This document shows, piece by piece, positions 1 through 7,214 of a stretch of 64,000 nucleotides of DNA. The stretch spans positions 1,860,001 through 1,924,000 of the forward strand of contig OZ244811.1 of assembly GCA_965220105.1 (NCBI GenBank), read 5' to 3'. Positions within the stretch are counted from its first letter, which is position 1. Every line of letters begins with the position of its first letter. Origin of the DNA: Bin87 sp965220105. Its GTDB lineage: Bacteria > Chloroflexota > Dehalococcoidia > Lucifugimonadales > UBA3495. The notes beneath the pieces were generated by a model. The model was not told the origin of the DNA, did not search any database, and saw only the letters and a list, made by a program, of their open reading frames with translations. Made by a program: the position numbers and the translations under genes.

Positions 1-64
1 GTTTCGTGATGTCCGTTTATCTTGAGGTTGGTCATTGCTGTACCTACCATGTGGGAGGATCCTC

Positions 65-311
65 GTGGTTAGAGAGTTGCTAGTGTTGCTGGACGAGGCC
101 GAATACGCGGCGATTCACGATGCGGCGCAACGGCAACAGATGAGCGTGTCAGAGTTGGGTTCGGCAGGCGCTCTGCGCTGCCAGACGCACCAACCAGGAT
201 GAAGTCGAAAGAAAATTGCAGGCTTTGGAAAAAGCGTCACAGTGCAACCACCCTACCGCGGACATTGGCCAGATGTTGCGCGAGATAGAAGCAGGCCAGC
301 GCGCCGAATGA
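65..311 (+). pseudogene. Ribbon-helix-helix (CopG-like) antitoxin, frameshifted
   Basis: A GTG at 65 follows GGGAGGAT by a good spacing. It opens a frame beginning VVRELLVLLDEAEYAAIHD and reaching MSVSEL, a layout typical of small ribbon-helix-helix antitoxins. The frame then leaves the family pattern and stops at 202. Removing one G from the GGG run at 157-159 gives SVSEL-VRQALCAARR and continues to a TGA at 309-311, about 80 residues in all. The gene therefore looks like an antitoxin broken by a one-base insertion. Its stop overlaps an ATG (ATGA at 308), the usual coupling to a toxin gene, but that frame closes after 11 codons, so no toxin follows. Family assignment is from residue pattern only. 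Confidence 0.6.
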
Positions 312-328
312 CCGCGCCGCTGCCGTTG

Positions 329-880
329 TCAATCGGTGGTTAGGTCTTGCAGACGTTCTAGTAACCAGGTGCGGGCCAGGGTCGAGATGTCTGTGCCGCT
401 CTCTTTGGCGCGCTGGCAGATCTGCGTCAAGGATTCTCCATCCATGGGCACCAGTATGGATGACGCTAGGTTAGGCCCGGGCTTCAGGTTTGCCGGCTCC
501 AGTTCGTCCCAATAGTCGTCGAAATCATGGGTATCCCAGAATTCGGCTGCTTCTTCCCGGGTAGCGAACTCGGGAATGGGGTCTTTGGGTGAAGGTTGCT
601 TGGCGTTCATCCCGTACCCTCCCTGGTAGCGTCGTCGCTCCCGGCGGCTGGCCGGACGAGCGGTTACGACATAGTATATCCCATCGCCTTGAGGTTCTAG
701 AACGATGGCCAATGCCCGTCGGTCATAAGTTGGCCCGACAAGCAAAATGCGGCCCGCGTAACTCTGACGCGCGATGAATGTGCTCAAACAGACTTCTTCC
801 ACCTCTGCAGGGGTAACGCTATGTCGGACAATGTGCCCGATATTCCACGAATCCCAGAGCAAGTGGTTAATCGACACCAT
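329..880 (-). CDS. BrnT-like toxin fused to CopG-type antitoxin
   Basis: The 183-residue protein has two parts. Residues 1 to about 90 resemble BrnT-type ribonuclease toxins: an NIGHIVRHSVTPAEVEEV start, a central ILLVG strand, and a conserved YYVVTARPASRRERRRY end. Residues 91-183 begin with an internal methionine (MNAKQPSP) and match type II CopG/BrnA-like antitoxins, with EFWDTHDFDDYWDELEP and a C-terminal LTQICQRAKESGTDISTLAR helix-turn region. In known systems the two are separate overlapping genes; here they form one continuous frame. It could be a true fusion, or two genes joined by loss of the toxin stop. The neighbouring antitoxin remnant at 65-311 suggests a toxin-antitoxin hotspot. 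Confidence 0.7.
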   Translation of the reverse strand: MVSINHLLWDSWNIGHIVRHSVTPAEVEEVCLSTFIARQSYAGRILLVGPTYDRRALAIVLEPQGDGIYYVVTARPASRRERRRYQGGYGMNAKQPSPKDPIPEFATREEAAEFWDTHDFDDYWDELEPANLKPGPNLASSILVPMDGESLTQICQRAKESGTDISTLARTWLLERLQDLTTD

Positions 881-898
881 AGCCGAATAGCAACTGTC

Positions 899-1897
899 CT
901 ACGACTGCGTCAGTTCCCTCACCGTCTCCGTTAGCGCTGGGATTACCTTCTCCCAATCGCCGATGACGCCGTAACGGGCTTCCTTGAAGATGTTGGCGTC
1001 GCCGTCGCGGTTGATGGCAACGATGGCCTTGGAGCCGCTGCAACCGGCCATGTGCTGGCTGGCGCCGGAGATGGCGACGGTGATGTAGAGGTCGGGGGTG
1101 ATGGTTTTGCCGGTGAGGCCGACCTGTTGATTGGCGGGAACCCAGCCCGAGTCTACGGCGGCGCGGGATGCGCCCACGGCCCCGCCGAGCAGGCTGGCCA
1201 GTTCTTCCAGTTGGGCGAAGGGTTCGGGGCCGCCCAGGCCGCGCCCGCCGGACACCACGATGCGCGCGTCTTCAAGCTTGATGCCTGCGGCTTCTTCCTT
1301 CACCACGTCCACCACGCGGGTTCTGGCGGCAGCGGGGTCGATATCAACGGGGAAGGCGATCACTGCACCGGAACGGGAGGTGTCGGCATCCAGGGGTTCG
1401 TAGGTCTTGGGACGGATGGCGGCGATCTGCGGCGTCTGGTTGCAGCTGACCACGGCGACGGCGCTACCGCCGTACACCGGGCGGTTGGCAAGCAGGCGTC
1501 CGGTGCTGACGTCGGCGGACACTTCCAGGCAGTCCTGGGCCAGGCCCACGCCGAGGCGGAAGGCAAGCCGCGGAGCCAGTTCCCGGCCTTCGTTGTTGCG
1601 GGCGATGAGGATGATTCCCGGGCTGGTTTCGGCGGCCACCGATTGCATGGCCGCCAGGAAAAGGTCGGGGTGGTAATCGCCGAGGGCCGGGTTGGTTACC
1701 GAGTAGGCCCGGTCAGCGCCCTGGGCGATGGCCTGCTGCGCCGCGTCGCCGGTGTCGGCGCCGACGATGGCAATGGACAGGTCCTGCCCCAGGGTGTCGG
1801 CCAGGCTGCGGCCCGCGGCCAGGAGTTCATAGGCTGTTGAACCCAGGTGCCCGCCGGGAGCGTCGCCAAATACGAGGATTCCGGTAGCGTCTGCCAT
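899..1897 (-). CDS. etfA: Electron transfer flavoprotein alpha subunit
   Basis: The 332-residue protein is the FAD-binding subunit of the soluble ETF heterodimer, which carries electrons from acyl-CoA and related dehydrogenases to a membrane acceptor. The N-terminal domain (about 1-190) has the ETF nucleotide-binding-like fold (GILVFGDAPGG start). The C-terminal FAD domain shows VVSGGRGLGGPEPF, VGASRAAVDSGWVP and the family signature DLYITVAISGASQHMAG, followed by AINRDGDANIFKEARYG. The length is normal. GGAG lies six bases before the ATG. It follows etfB after a 32-base gap, so the two are presumably co-transcribed. Whether it is bifurcating or conventional cannot be decided here. Confidence 0.95.
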   Translation of the reverse strand: MADATGILVFGDAPGGHLGSTAYELLAAGRSLADTLGQDLSIAIVGADTGDAAQQAIAQGADRAYSVTNPALGDYHPDLFLAAMQSVAAETSPGIILIARNNEGRELAPRLAFRLGVGLAQDCLEVSADVSTGRLLANRPVYGGSAVAVVSCNQTPQIAAIRPKTYEPLDADTSRSGAVIAFPVDIDPAAARTRVVDVVKEEAAGIKLEDARIVVSGGRGLGGPEPFAQLEELASLLGGAVGASRAAVDSGWVPANQQVGLTGKTITPDLYITVAISGASQHMAGCSGSKAIVAINRDGDANIFKEARYGVIGDWEKVIPALTETVRELTQS

Positions 1898-1929
1898 TGC
1901 AGTCTCCGTGATTGGAAAGGTTGGTTGGT

Positions 1930-2730
1930 CTAGAAGAAGCGGTCTTCGCGTAGCCGCAGGGCCAGTTTGCGGGCGGCGTCGGCGTCGTCATCGCCTTCGA
2001 TCAGTTCGCATGCCTGATTGCGTTCGGGGATGAACAGGTCGTGGAGGGTAATGCGGGGTTCCAGGCGTTCGGCGTCGATGTCCAGGTCGCCTGAAGTCCA
2101 GACCGTGGGGCGTTTGCGGGTGGCGGCCATGATGCCCCGGAGGGTCGGATAACGGGGTTGGCCGAGTTCGTTGCTGACGGTGACCAGGGCGGGCAGCTGG
2201 GCTTCAACCACGTCGTAGCCATCGGGGGCCAGGCGCTCCACGATTACCTTGCCGTCCTGGACGTCCACCTTTTTGCCCAGGGTGATGCAGGCCATGCCCA
2301 GGGTTTCGGCGACGCCGAGGGGCACCTGGGCGTTGTCCCAGTCGGATGCCTGGCGCCCGCAGATGATCAGGTCGAAACCGCCCAGCTTGTTGATGGCGGC
2401 GGCGAGCATCTGCACGGTCTGGAAAGCGTCAATGGAGTTGGCGAACGCGTCGTCCTGGAGGAGGACCAATTCGTCAGCGCCCATGGAAAGGGGCTTCTTC
2501 ATCACGTCCAGGGCGAAGGTGGCGCCGGAGGAGATGACGGTTACCGAAGCGTCCTGGGCGTCCTTGATTCGCAGGGCGGCCTCGACGGCGTTTTCGTCGA
2601 ACCCGTTGACCACCGGCGGGATGTTGGGTGGCGGCACGACCTGCAACGCGTCGCTGTCGATTCGGAAGGCGGCTGTCGGCATTTCAGGGTCAACGACCTG
2701 TTTGGCGAGCACGCAGATATTTACGGGCAT
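1930..2730 (-). CDS. etfB: Electron transfer flavoprotein beta subunit
   Basis: This 266-residue protein is the AMP-binding partner of EtfA. Recognisable elements are the MPVNICVLAKQVVDPE start, the NGFDENAVEAALRIKD segment, LIICGRQASDWDNAQVPLG and the C-terminal LPALVTVSNELGQPRYPTL signature. An upstream in-frame codon would add six residues, but ATG 2730 is preferred: it begins exactly at the family N-terminus and AGAGGA precedes it. The gene is first in an etfB-etfA pair. A strong hairpin just upstream separates it from the aldo/keto reductase. Confidence 0.95.
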   Translation of the reverse strand: MPVNICVLAKQVVDPEMPTAAFRIDSDALQVVPPPNIPPVVNGFDENAVEAALRIKDAQDASVTVISSGATFALDVMKKPLSMGADELVLLQDDAFANSIDAFQTVQMLAAAINKLGGFDLIICGRQASDWDNAQVPLGVAETLGMACITLGKKVDVQDGKVIVERLAPDGYDVVEAQLPALVTVSNELGQPRYPTLRGIMAATRKRPTVWTSGDLDIDAERLEPRITLHDLFIPERNQACELIEGDDDADAARKLALRLREDRFF

Positions 2731-2753
2731 CTGGAATCCTCTTCCCACAAACG

Positions 2754-2796
2754 TAAAAATAGTGGCATGTGAAAGTTATCACTACCCCATGCCACT
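2754..2796 (-). terminator. Intrinsic terminator after the aldo/keto reductase
   Basis: On the minus strand a perfect 9-bp inverted repeat, AGTGGCATG and CATGCCACT (plus-strand arms 2761-2769 and 2788-2796, 18-base loop), is followed at once by ATTTTTA. It lies about 70 bases past the reductase stop and before etfB. The long loop leaves an operator role for etfB possible. Confidence 0.6.
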
Positions 2797-2866
2797 GTCA
2801 ATTAAACGGAACTCGACGGAACTCGTAGATATGGCGCTGGATTTCGCCGCCGCCCCGGCCTTGCGA

Positions 2867-3874
2867 TCAGATTTCGCGGAAGACGGGTTCCGGTTCCTCG
2901 ATGTAGAAGTTGTTGGCCCAGAGGTCGTCGATGATGGCCTGGTCGCCCTCGCTGATGGGCGGCGTATCCACGGCGTCGGAGTATTCCTGCAGCTCGTCGA
3001 GAGTGGTGAAGTTGGGCAGGACGCTGGTGATGGTGGGCTGGTGCAGCACGAACTGGATGGCAGCCTGGCTCATGGTGCGGCCCACCTCCTCGCCGGCCAG
3101 GAACTTGACCTGGTCCACCTTGACCAAAGCCTCGCTGAGCCACTGGTGGCGGCGGTAGGAGCGGTGGTCGGATTCGTCGAACTCGGGCGGAGCGTCGTAC
3201 CGACCGGTGAGGGCCTCGGAGGCGTGGGGGACGCGGGACAGCAGGCCGACGGCCTCTTTGGCGGCGATGGGGAAGAAGTCCCTGGCCGGGTCCTGCTCGA
3301 GGATGCTGTAGATGATCTGCATACTGCTGACGTGGCGTTCTTCCATGCTGGCCTGGCCCTCTTCGAACCAGCCGATGTCGGGGCCCAGGGCGGAGCCGTA
3401 ATACCGGATTTTGCCCTCGAGCTTGAGCTCTTCCAGCGTTTCGAATACGTCATCGTCCTCGATGGCGTCGATGCGGGGGTTGTGGAGCTGGTAGAGGTCG
3501 ATGTAGTCGGTGTTCAGGCGGCGCAGGGACTGCTCGCAGGCGTAGCGGATGAAGTCGGGCTCGAACTTCTGGGGCCGCTCGGCGTGGCCGACCCGGGGCG
3601 TCGTGGTGTCGTAGATGTCGTAGCCGAACTTGGTGGCGATGATCATTTCGTGACGGCGATGGCCCATGAACTTGGCCAGCACATCCTCGCCGTAGCCGTC
3701 GCCGTAGGTGTCGGCGGTGTCGAAGAAGTTGATGCCCAGCTCGAGGGCTTCTTCGAGGAGACGGCGGCGCATATCCTCTTCGATGCGGCCCCACCAGTTG
3801 GTGGCCACGGTCCAGACGCCGAAGCCCACTTCGGAGACGAGCAGATCGGTGCGGGGGAGATTGCGGTAATTCAT
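2867..3874 (-). CDS. Aldo/keto reductase
   Basis: This 335-residue protein belongs to the aldo/keto reductase superfamily, NAD(P)H-dependent TIM-barrel enzymes that reduce carbonyl substrates. The catalytic tetrad is visible: Asp52 and Tyr57 in FFDTADTYGDGYGE, Lys82 in IIATKFGYD and His131 in DLYQLHNPR. The length fits the oxidoreductase/YajO-like subgroup. The substrate cannot be predicted. It is transcribed alone on the minus strand, with a hairpin terminator downstream. Confidence 0.9.
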   Translation of the reverse strand: MNYRNLPRTDLLVSEVGFGVWTVATNWWGRIEEDMRRRLLEEALELGINFFDTADTYGDGYGEDVLAKFMGHRRHEMIIATKFGYDIYDTTTPRVGHAERPQKFEPDFIRYACEQSLRRLNTDYIDLYQLHNPRIDAIEDDDVFETLEELKLEGKIRYYGSALGPDIGWFEEGQASMEERHVSSMQIIYSILEQDPARDFFPIAAKEAVGLLSRVPHASEALTGRYDAPPEFDESDHRSYRRHQWLSEALVKVDQVKFLAGEEVGRTMSQAAIQFVLHQPTITSVLPNFTTLDELQEYSDAVDTPPISEGDQAIIDDLWANNFYIEEPEPVFREI

Positions 3875-3934
3875 GGTGTAATCCTTGAGTCATTGAGGAG
3901 TTGGCGGCATGTTCAGGTGCATGATAGTGAACTG

Positions 3935-4366
3935 TCACGCTGCTGGGTGTACTTCACGGGCTAATCGAGCGAGCGCCACTGCGGTGTCGGTATCCTCAGC
4001 ATTGTAGCCGAATATGCCAGTGTGTGACGGGTCGTGTGGTTCGCCAAAGTTCACGAAGCGGATTTTCAAGTCTCGTGCTTGCCGGACCGTTGGAACGGTA
4101 CTACCGACGTTCAGCACGGCGAATGATCCGGTGGGACTGACACGAAAACCTTTATCGGTAAGCGCCTGGTGAACACCGACGATCTGGGACTGACGGTCTG
4201 AATCGTGAAAATACTCCAGCCAGTTTGTAGATAGGTATTCCTCATTCGGTCTGAGCAAGAACGCACTTCTGGCAATTATGCCATTTGCTACATCACGTTG
4301 CCGGCAAAATCGTCCGACGTGATGATGATTGGGAAGCGGCTGCCGGTCTGCCGGCTCTAACGACAT
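3935..4366 (-). CDS. Conserved hypothetical protein with SAFLLRPNEEYLS-NWLEYF signature
   Basis: This 143-residue soluble protein has no catalytic motif I can name. Its central segment reads SAFLLRPNEEYLSTNWLEYF, a pattern I recall from small uncharacterised proteins often found beside another small ORF in mobile or defence regions. An N-terminal HHH-V-R segment and a C-terminal NFGEPHDPSHTGIFGY stretch are other likely conserved patches. The start overlaps the 3' end of the upstream gene (4357-4806) by 10 bases, which implies translational coupling. A paired module, possibly toxin-antitoxin-like, is an inference from this arrangement only. Confidence 0.65.
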   Translation of the reverse strand: MSLEPADRQPLPNHHHVGRFCRQRDVANGIIARSAFLLRPNEEYLSTNWLEYFHDSDRQSQIVGVHQALTDKGFRVSPTGSFAVLNVGSTVPTVRQARDLKIRFVNFGEPHDPSHTGIFGYNAEDTDTAVALARLAREVHPAA

Positions 4367-4806
4367 ACAAACAAGTCATCGGAGGCCAGCTCTTTTAGAA
4401 TGACCCTACGTGGTGCGATTTTTTTGCCGCTACGTATGTCGATAAATTTCCCATCACGGCCAATGGCAGAGAACATTACGCGATCCGCGTCCAGGAACCA
4501 TAGCCCGGCGTCTCGGTTGTCAGGGAAATCCCACTCGGCGCAAATCCAGCCTTCTGGTGTGCAGGTCAGCCGTACTTCGCCCTCCGATTCCACCGCGCCG
4601 AAAAAGGCCAAAAACCCGCGAGCGCTTTCCAGCGTGACGGGAACATCGCCATCATCCAAGTCCTCCTCCGAGGCGAAGTAGCCGATGCGGTCAGCCAAGC
4701 TAGGCTCACCCCAACTGCGCAGCACATCGCACACCTCGGCGACGGAGCGGAGGCGGGCGAGGGCGTCCGAGGGTAGAGGGCGGGGGGTGTTGTGTATATT
4801 AGTCAT
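4357..4806 (-). CDS. Conserved hypothetical protein, partner of the 3935-4366 gene
   Basis: This 149-residue protein of unknown function contains a helical start (ARLRSVAEVCDVLRSWGEPS), a middle segment ESARGFLAFFGAVESEGEV and a beta-rich half with TPEGWICAEWDFPDNR, FLDADRVMFSAIGRDG and RRVILKELASDDLF. It reads directly from the 3' fragment of its own paralogue: the fragment's stop and this ATG overlap (ATGACTAA at 4799-4806). It overlaps the next gene by 10 bases. A split second copy lies either side of the IS256-like element, so this family has been duplicated in place. Confidence 0.65.
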   Translation of the reverse strand: MTNIHNTPRPLPSDALARLRSVAEVCDVLRSWGEPSLADRIGYFASEEDLDDGDVPVTLESARGFLAFFGAVESEGEVRLTCTPEGWICAEWDFPDNRDAGLWFLDADRVMFSAIGRDGKFIDIRSGKKIAPRRVILKELASDDLFVCR

Positions 4807-4938
4807 CCGGCAACCATGTGAACAACCCCTGTTCGACCAGCCTTCTAATTGCAGTCTTCCGAGTAACCCTTTGGCTGTTCCTTATCTTAACCGGATTACC
4901 GTCCGCTACGGTAGCCGCAACTGATATACGGTCAACGT
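4799..4938 (-). pseudogene. 3' half of the IS-interrupted paralogue
   Basis: The minus-strand frame reads VDRISVAATVADGNPVKIRN and ends AIRRLVEQGLFTWLPDD. It aligns residue for residue with the C-terminus of the intact gene at 4357-4806 (ADRVMFSAIGRDGKFIDIRS and ILKELASDDLF). The matching N-terminal half ends at the far side of the insertion sequence (6304-6600). Joining the two halves across one target-site copy leaves them one base out of frame (GAACGTTGAC where GACGTTGAC would be expected), so an additional small mutation accompanied or followed the insertion. Confidence 0.75.
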
Positions 4939-4939
4939 G

Positions 4940-4967
4940 GTAGTGTCCCGTCAATAGGTGTAAAAGC
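4940..4967 (+). repeat. IS256-like terminal inverted repeat, left
   Basis: Begins GTAGTGTCCCG and ends GGTGTAAAAGC; pairs with 6273-6300. Preceded by target copy TCAACGTG. Confidence 0.8.
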
Positions 4968-4989
4968 GCGTCATCCTCGTTGATGTTGA

Positions 4990-6237
4990 TTAGGCCGCTG
5001 TGTCCAGCATATTGGGCGTCGGCAGTGCCTCGTTGCCGGCGGCGTTGGGGATGGTGAGGTAGCGGCGGGCTTCGGCCCACTCGTCGTGTTGCTCGGCCAG
5101 CACCGCGCCCACCAGGCGCCGCGCCGACAGCCGGTTGGGGAAGATGCCCACCACATCAGTGCGGCGCCTTATCTCCCGGTTCAGCCGTTCCTGCGGGTTG
5201 TTGGACCACAGCTTCTGCCAGTGGGCCACTGGGAAGGCCGTGAAGGCCAGGAGGTCCGGCGCGGCGTCCGCCAGCAGCTCCGCCACCTGGGGAAAGGGCT
5301 CCCGAAGTTGTTCCACCACTCGGTCTAGTTGGCCGTGGACCTCGGCGGGAGACAGTTGCTGGTAGATGGTGCGTACCATGGTGGCCACGCCAGGTTGGGC
5401 ACGCTTGGGCACTCGGGTGAGCAGGTTGGCCATGAAGTGAGTGCGGCAGCGCTGCCAGCTGGCTCCAGCAAACACCGCGGCGATGGCGTTCTTCAGCCCC
5501 TGGTGGGCATCGGAGGTAACCAGTTCCACCCCGCTGAGCCCCCGAGCGGTCAGCGACCGCAGGAAGGCCAGCCAGAAGGCGCCGTCCTCGCTGGCGCCCA
5601 CGTCCATACCCAGAATCTCCCGCTGCCCGTCGGCATTGACCCCCGTCGCCACCACCACGCAGACGTTGACGATGCGACCGCCCTCCCGCACCTTCTGGGT
5701 CAGGCCGTCCAGCCACACGTAGGGGTAGGGGCCACCGTCCAGGGGCCGACCCAGGAAACTCTCCACCACCTCGTCCAGTTGCTCGCAGATGCGCGACACC
5801 TGGCTGCTGGAGATGCCGTCGCAGCCCAGAGATTTGATCAGGTCATCCACCCTCCTGGTGGACACGCCTTCTACATAGGCTTGCTGGATCACCGACAGCA
5901 GCGCCTTCTCACTGCGCCGCCGTGGTTCCAGCAGGCTGGGGAAGTAGCTGCCCTCCCGCAGCTTGGGAATGTGCAACTCCATGGTGCCGACCCGGGTGTC
6001 CCAGGTGCGGTTGCGGTAGCCGTTGCGGTAGGTGACCCGCTCCGGGCTGCGTTCGCCGTGCTGAGCGCCGATCTGGGCGGAAACCTCGGCGTCCATGATG
6101 CCGTCCACCAGGACCCGCAGTGCTTCCCGCAGAAAGTCCACGTCTCCGTCGATGCCACGCTTGCGTAATAATTCCAAAAGATCCATGCTTTGCTTGACCA
6201 CCGTCGTTCTCCTTGGTTGGGTTGTAGTTACCATCAA
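4990..6237 (-). CDS. IS256-family (Mutator-type) transposase
   Basis: The 415-residue transposase has the full length of the family. The DDE triad is readable: Asp in PYVWLDGLTQKVR, Asp in ELVTSDAHQGLKNA and Glu in NNPQERLNREIRRRTDVVG. The family pattern C-x2-H is present in SWQRCRTHFMANLL. The N-terminus carries the usual FLREALRVLVDGIMDAEVS and ERVTYRNGYRNR segments. No frameshift is present, so the element could be active. The first two codons are both possible starts. Confidence 0.95.
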   Translation of the reverse strand: MMVTTTQPRRTTVVKQSMDLLELLRKRGIDGDVDFLREALRVLVDGIMDAEVSAQIGAQHGERSPERVTYRNGYRNRTWDTRVGTMELHIPKLREGSYFPSLLEPRRRSEKALLSVIQQAYVEGVSTRRVDDLIKSLGCDGISSSQVSRICEQLDEVVESFLGRPLDGGPYPYVWLDGLTQKVREGGRIVNVCVVVATGVNADGQREILGMDVGASEDGAFWLAFLRSLTARGLSGVELVTSDAHQGLKNAIAAVFAGASWQRCRTHFMANLLTRVPKRAQPGVATMVRTIYQQLSPAEVHGQLDRVVEQLREPFPQVAELLADAAPDLLAFTAFPVAHWQKLWSNNPQERLNREIRRRTDVVGIFPNRLSARRLVGAVLAEQHDEWAEARRYLTIPNAAGNEALPTPNMLDTAA

Positions 6238-6272
6238 GGATGACGCGGTGGTTAGCTTTTGGCTACACCGAT

Positions 6273-6300
6273 GCTTTTACACCACCTCCCGGTACTCTAC
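6273..6300 (-). repeat. IS256-like terminal inverted repeat, right
   Basis: The reverse complement begins GTAGAGTACCG and ends GGTGTAAAAGC, matching 4940-4967 with several mismatches. Followed by target copy TCAACGTT. Confidence 0.8.
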
Positions 6301-6303
6301 TCA

Positions 6304-6600
6304 ACGTTCCAAGAATGTAATCGTGGCTCTCCGGTTGTCAGCAAAGCCCCATACAGCAGTAATAAGCCCTTCCGTTGTCACATTTACGTTGATATTGGCA
6401 TCCGATTGTATAGTGCCAATAAACATCAAAAAGCCACGGAGGCTTTCTACTATCGGCGGCGGATCACGGGTGGTGAGAAATGCGACCCGGTCTGCCAAGT
6501 CTGGATACTCCCAATGCCGCAATACATCACATATATTCGTGATGGATGGCAATTGATTTACTGCACGCTTTTCCGCAGGTAGTGAGAGTAACGGCGTAGA
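6304..6600 (-). pseudogene. 5' half of the IS-interrupted paralogue, fused to endonuclease remnant
   Basis: From about LPAEKRAVNQLPSITNICDV the frame matches the intact gene at 4357-4806: CDVLRHWEYPDLADRVAFL, VESLRGFLMFIGTIQSD, TTEGLITAVWGFADNRR. It stops at TGA 6301-6303, created at the insertion point of the IS256-like element. Upstream it is continuous in frame with the endonuclease C-terminus, with no stop between the two, so the original boundary between genes is lost. Codon use is AT-richer than in flanking core genes. Confidence 0.75.
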
Positions 6601-7214
6601 CGCCGAGCTATGGCGAACGAGTTTGTCCCAATCAATGGCACCCGTGTCATCGCAAAATTGCTGAGTGAATTCAAGCGAAAAACGGTTGATAACCGCACCG
6701 TAATTCCTCGTGAAGTCGTCATTCCGCTGCTTGGCATCGTGCCCCAGCGGTTCTATGATGCGTGTGTACAGGTCGCGGTCGTTGGAAATCAGCTCCCAAA
6801 AGTCTTGCCCGCAATACTTGAAATAGCCGCCCTTGTTCGGGCTAACGTCACGACCATAGCAACAGCCGTTTACCGAGATAACGATTATGGCAGGGTTACG
6901 TTGTTGGATGACTCGCGCGGCGGTTCTGAAATCGCCCTTCATCTTTCATGGACTTGCGCGGCGACGTAAATTGCCAAGCCTTCCAGAAAATCGCCGAACA
7001 TGGTTTCTTCCTGCGAACTCAGATGAGCGTCCAGCAGAGATTTGACCAAGTCAGCCACCTTAATGAGGTTCTTACTACGGAAGAGGTACGGATTTTTGCT
7101 GATGATGAGCTCGCGCAGTTCTAACTGCCTCAGCCCATCCAGCCGCTTGTCGTGGAAAGTGCCGATGTGGGCTTCGACGTATGCGGTAATTTGCTGGTCC
7201 GTGATGGCGCTCAT
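6601..7214 (-). pseudogene. PmeII-like type II restriction endonuclease, core deleted
   Basis: Two frames make up the remnant. The N-terminal 91-residue frame (6939-7214) reads AYVEAHIGTFHDKRL, LISKNPYLFRSKNLIKVADL and FGDFLEGLAIYV, then stops. The next frame (from 6942, overlapping ATGA) starts MKGDFRTAARVIQQRNPAI and continues VISVNGCCYGRD, EPLGHDAKQRNDDFTRNY. I recall this order from PmeII-family endonucleases, but there the two blocks are separated by some 40 residues holding the E...D..E-x-K nuclease core. Those residues are missing here and the frame is broken. The downstream methyltransferase-first order fits a type II system. Loss of cutting activity is inferred. Confidence 0.65.

Larger units (their letters stand above)
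4940..6300 (-). mobile_element. IS256-family insertion sequence, complete
   Basis: The element is 1,361 bases. It is bounded by imperfect 28-bp inverted repeats sharing GGTGTAAAAGC (outer ends GTAGTGTCCCG and, on the other strand, GTAGAGTACCG). Flanks show a duplicated target: TCAACGTG at 4932-4939 and TCAACGTT at 6301-6308, seven of eight bases identical, fitting the 8-9 base duplication of this family. It encodes one intact DDE transposase on the minus strand. It splits a paralogue of the adjacent hypothetical gene. Confidence 0.9.

Noticed and set aside
2249..3964. 571-residue plus-strand frame across etfB and the aldo/keto reductase
   Set aside because: Spans two confirmed minus-strand genes and their terminator; low-complexity Gly/Val/Asp composition typical of antisense frames.
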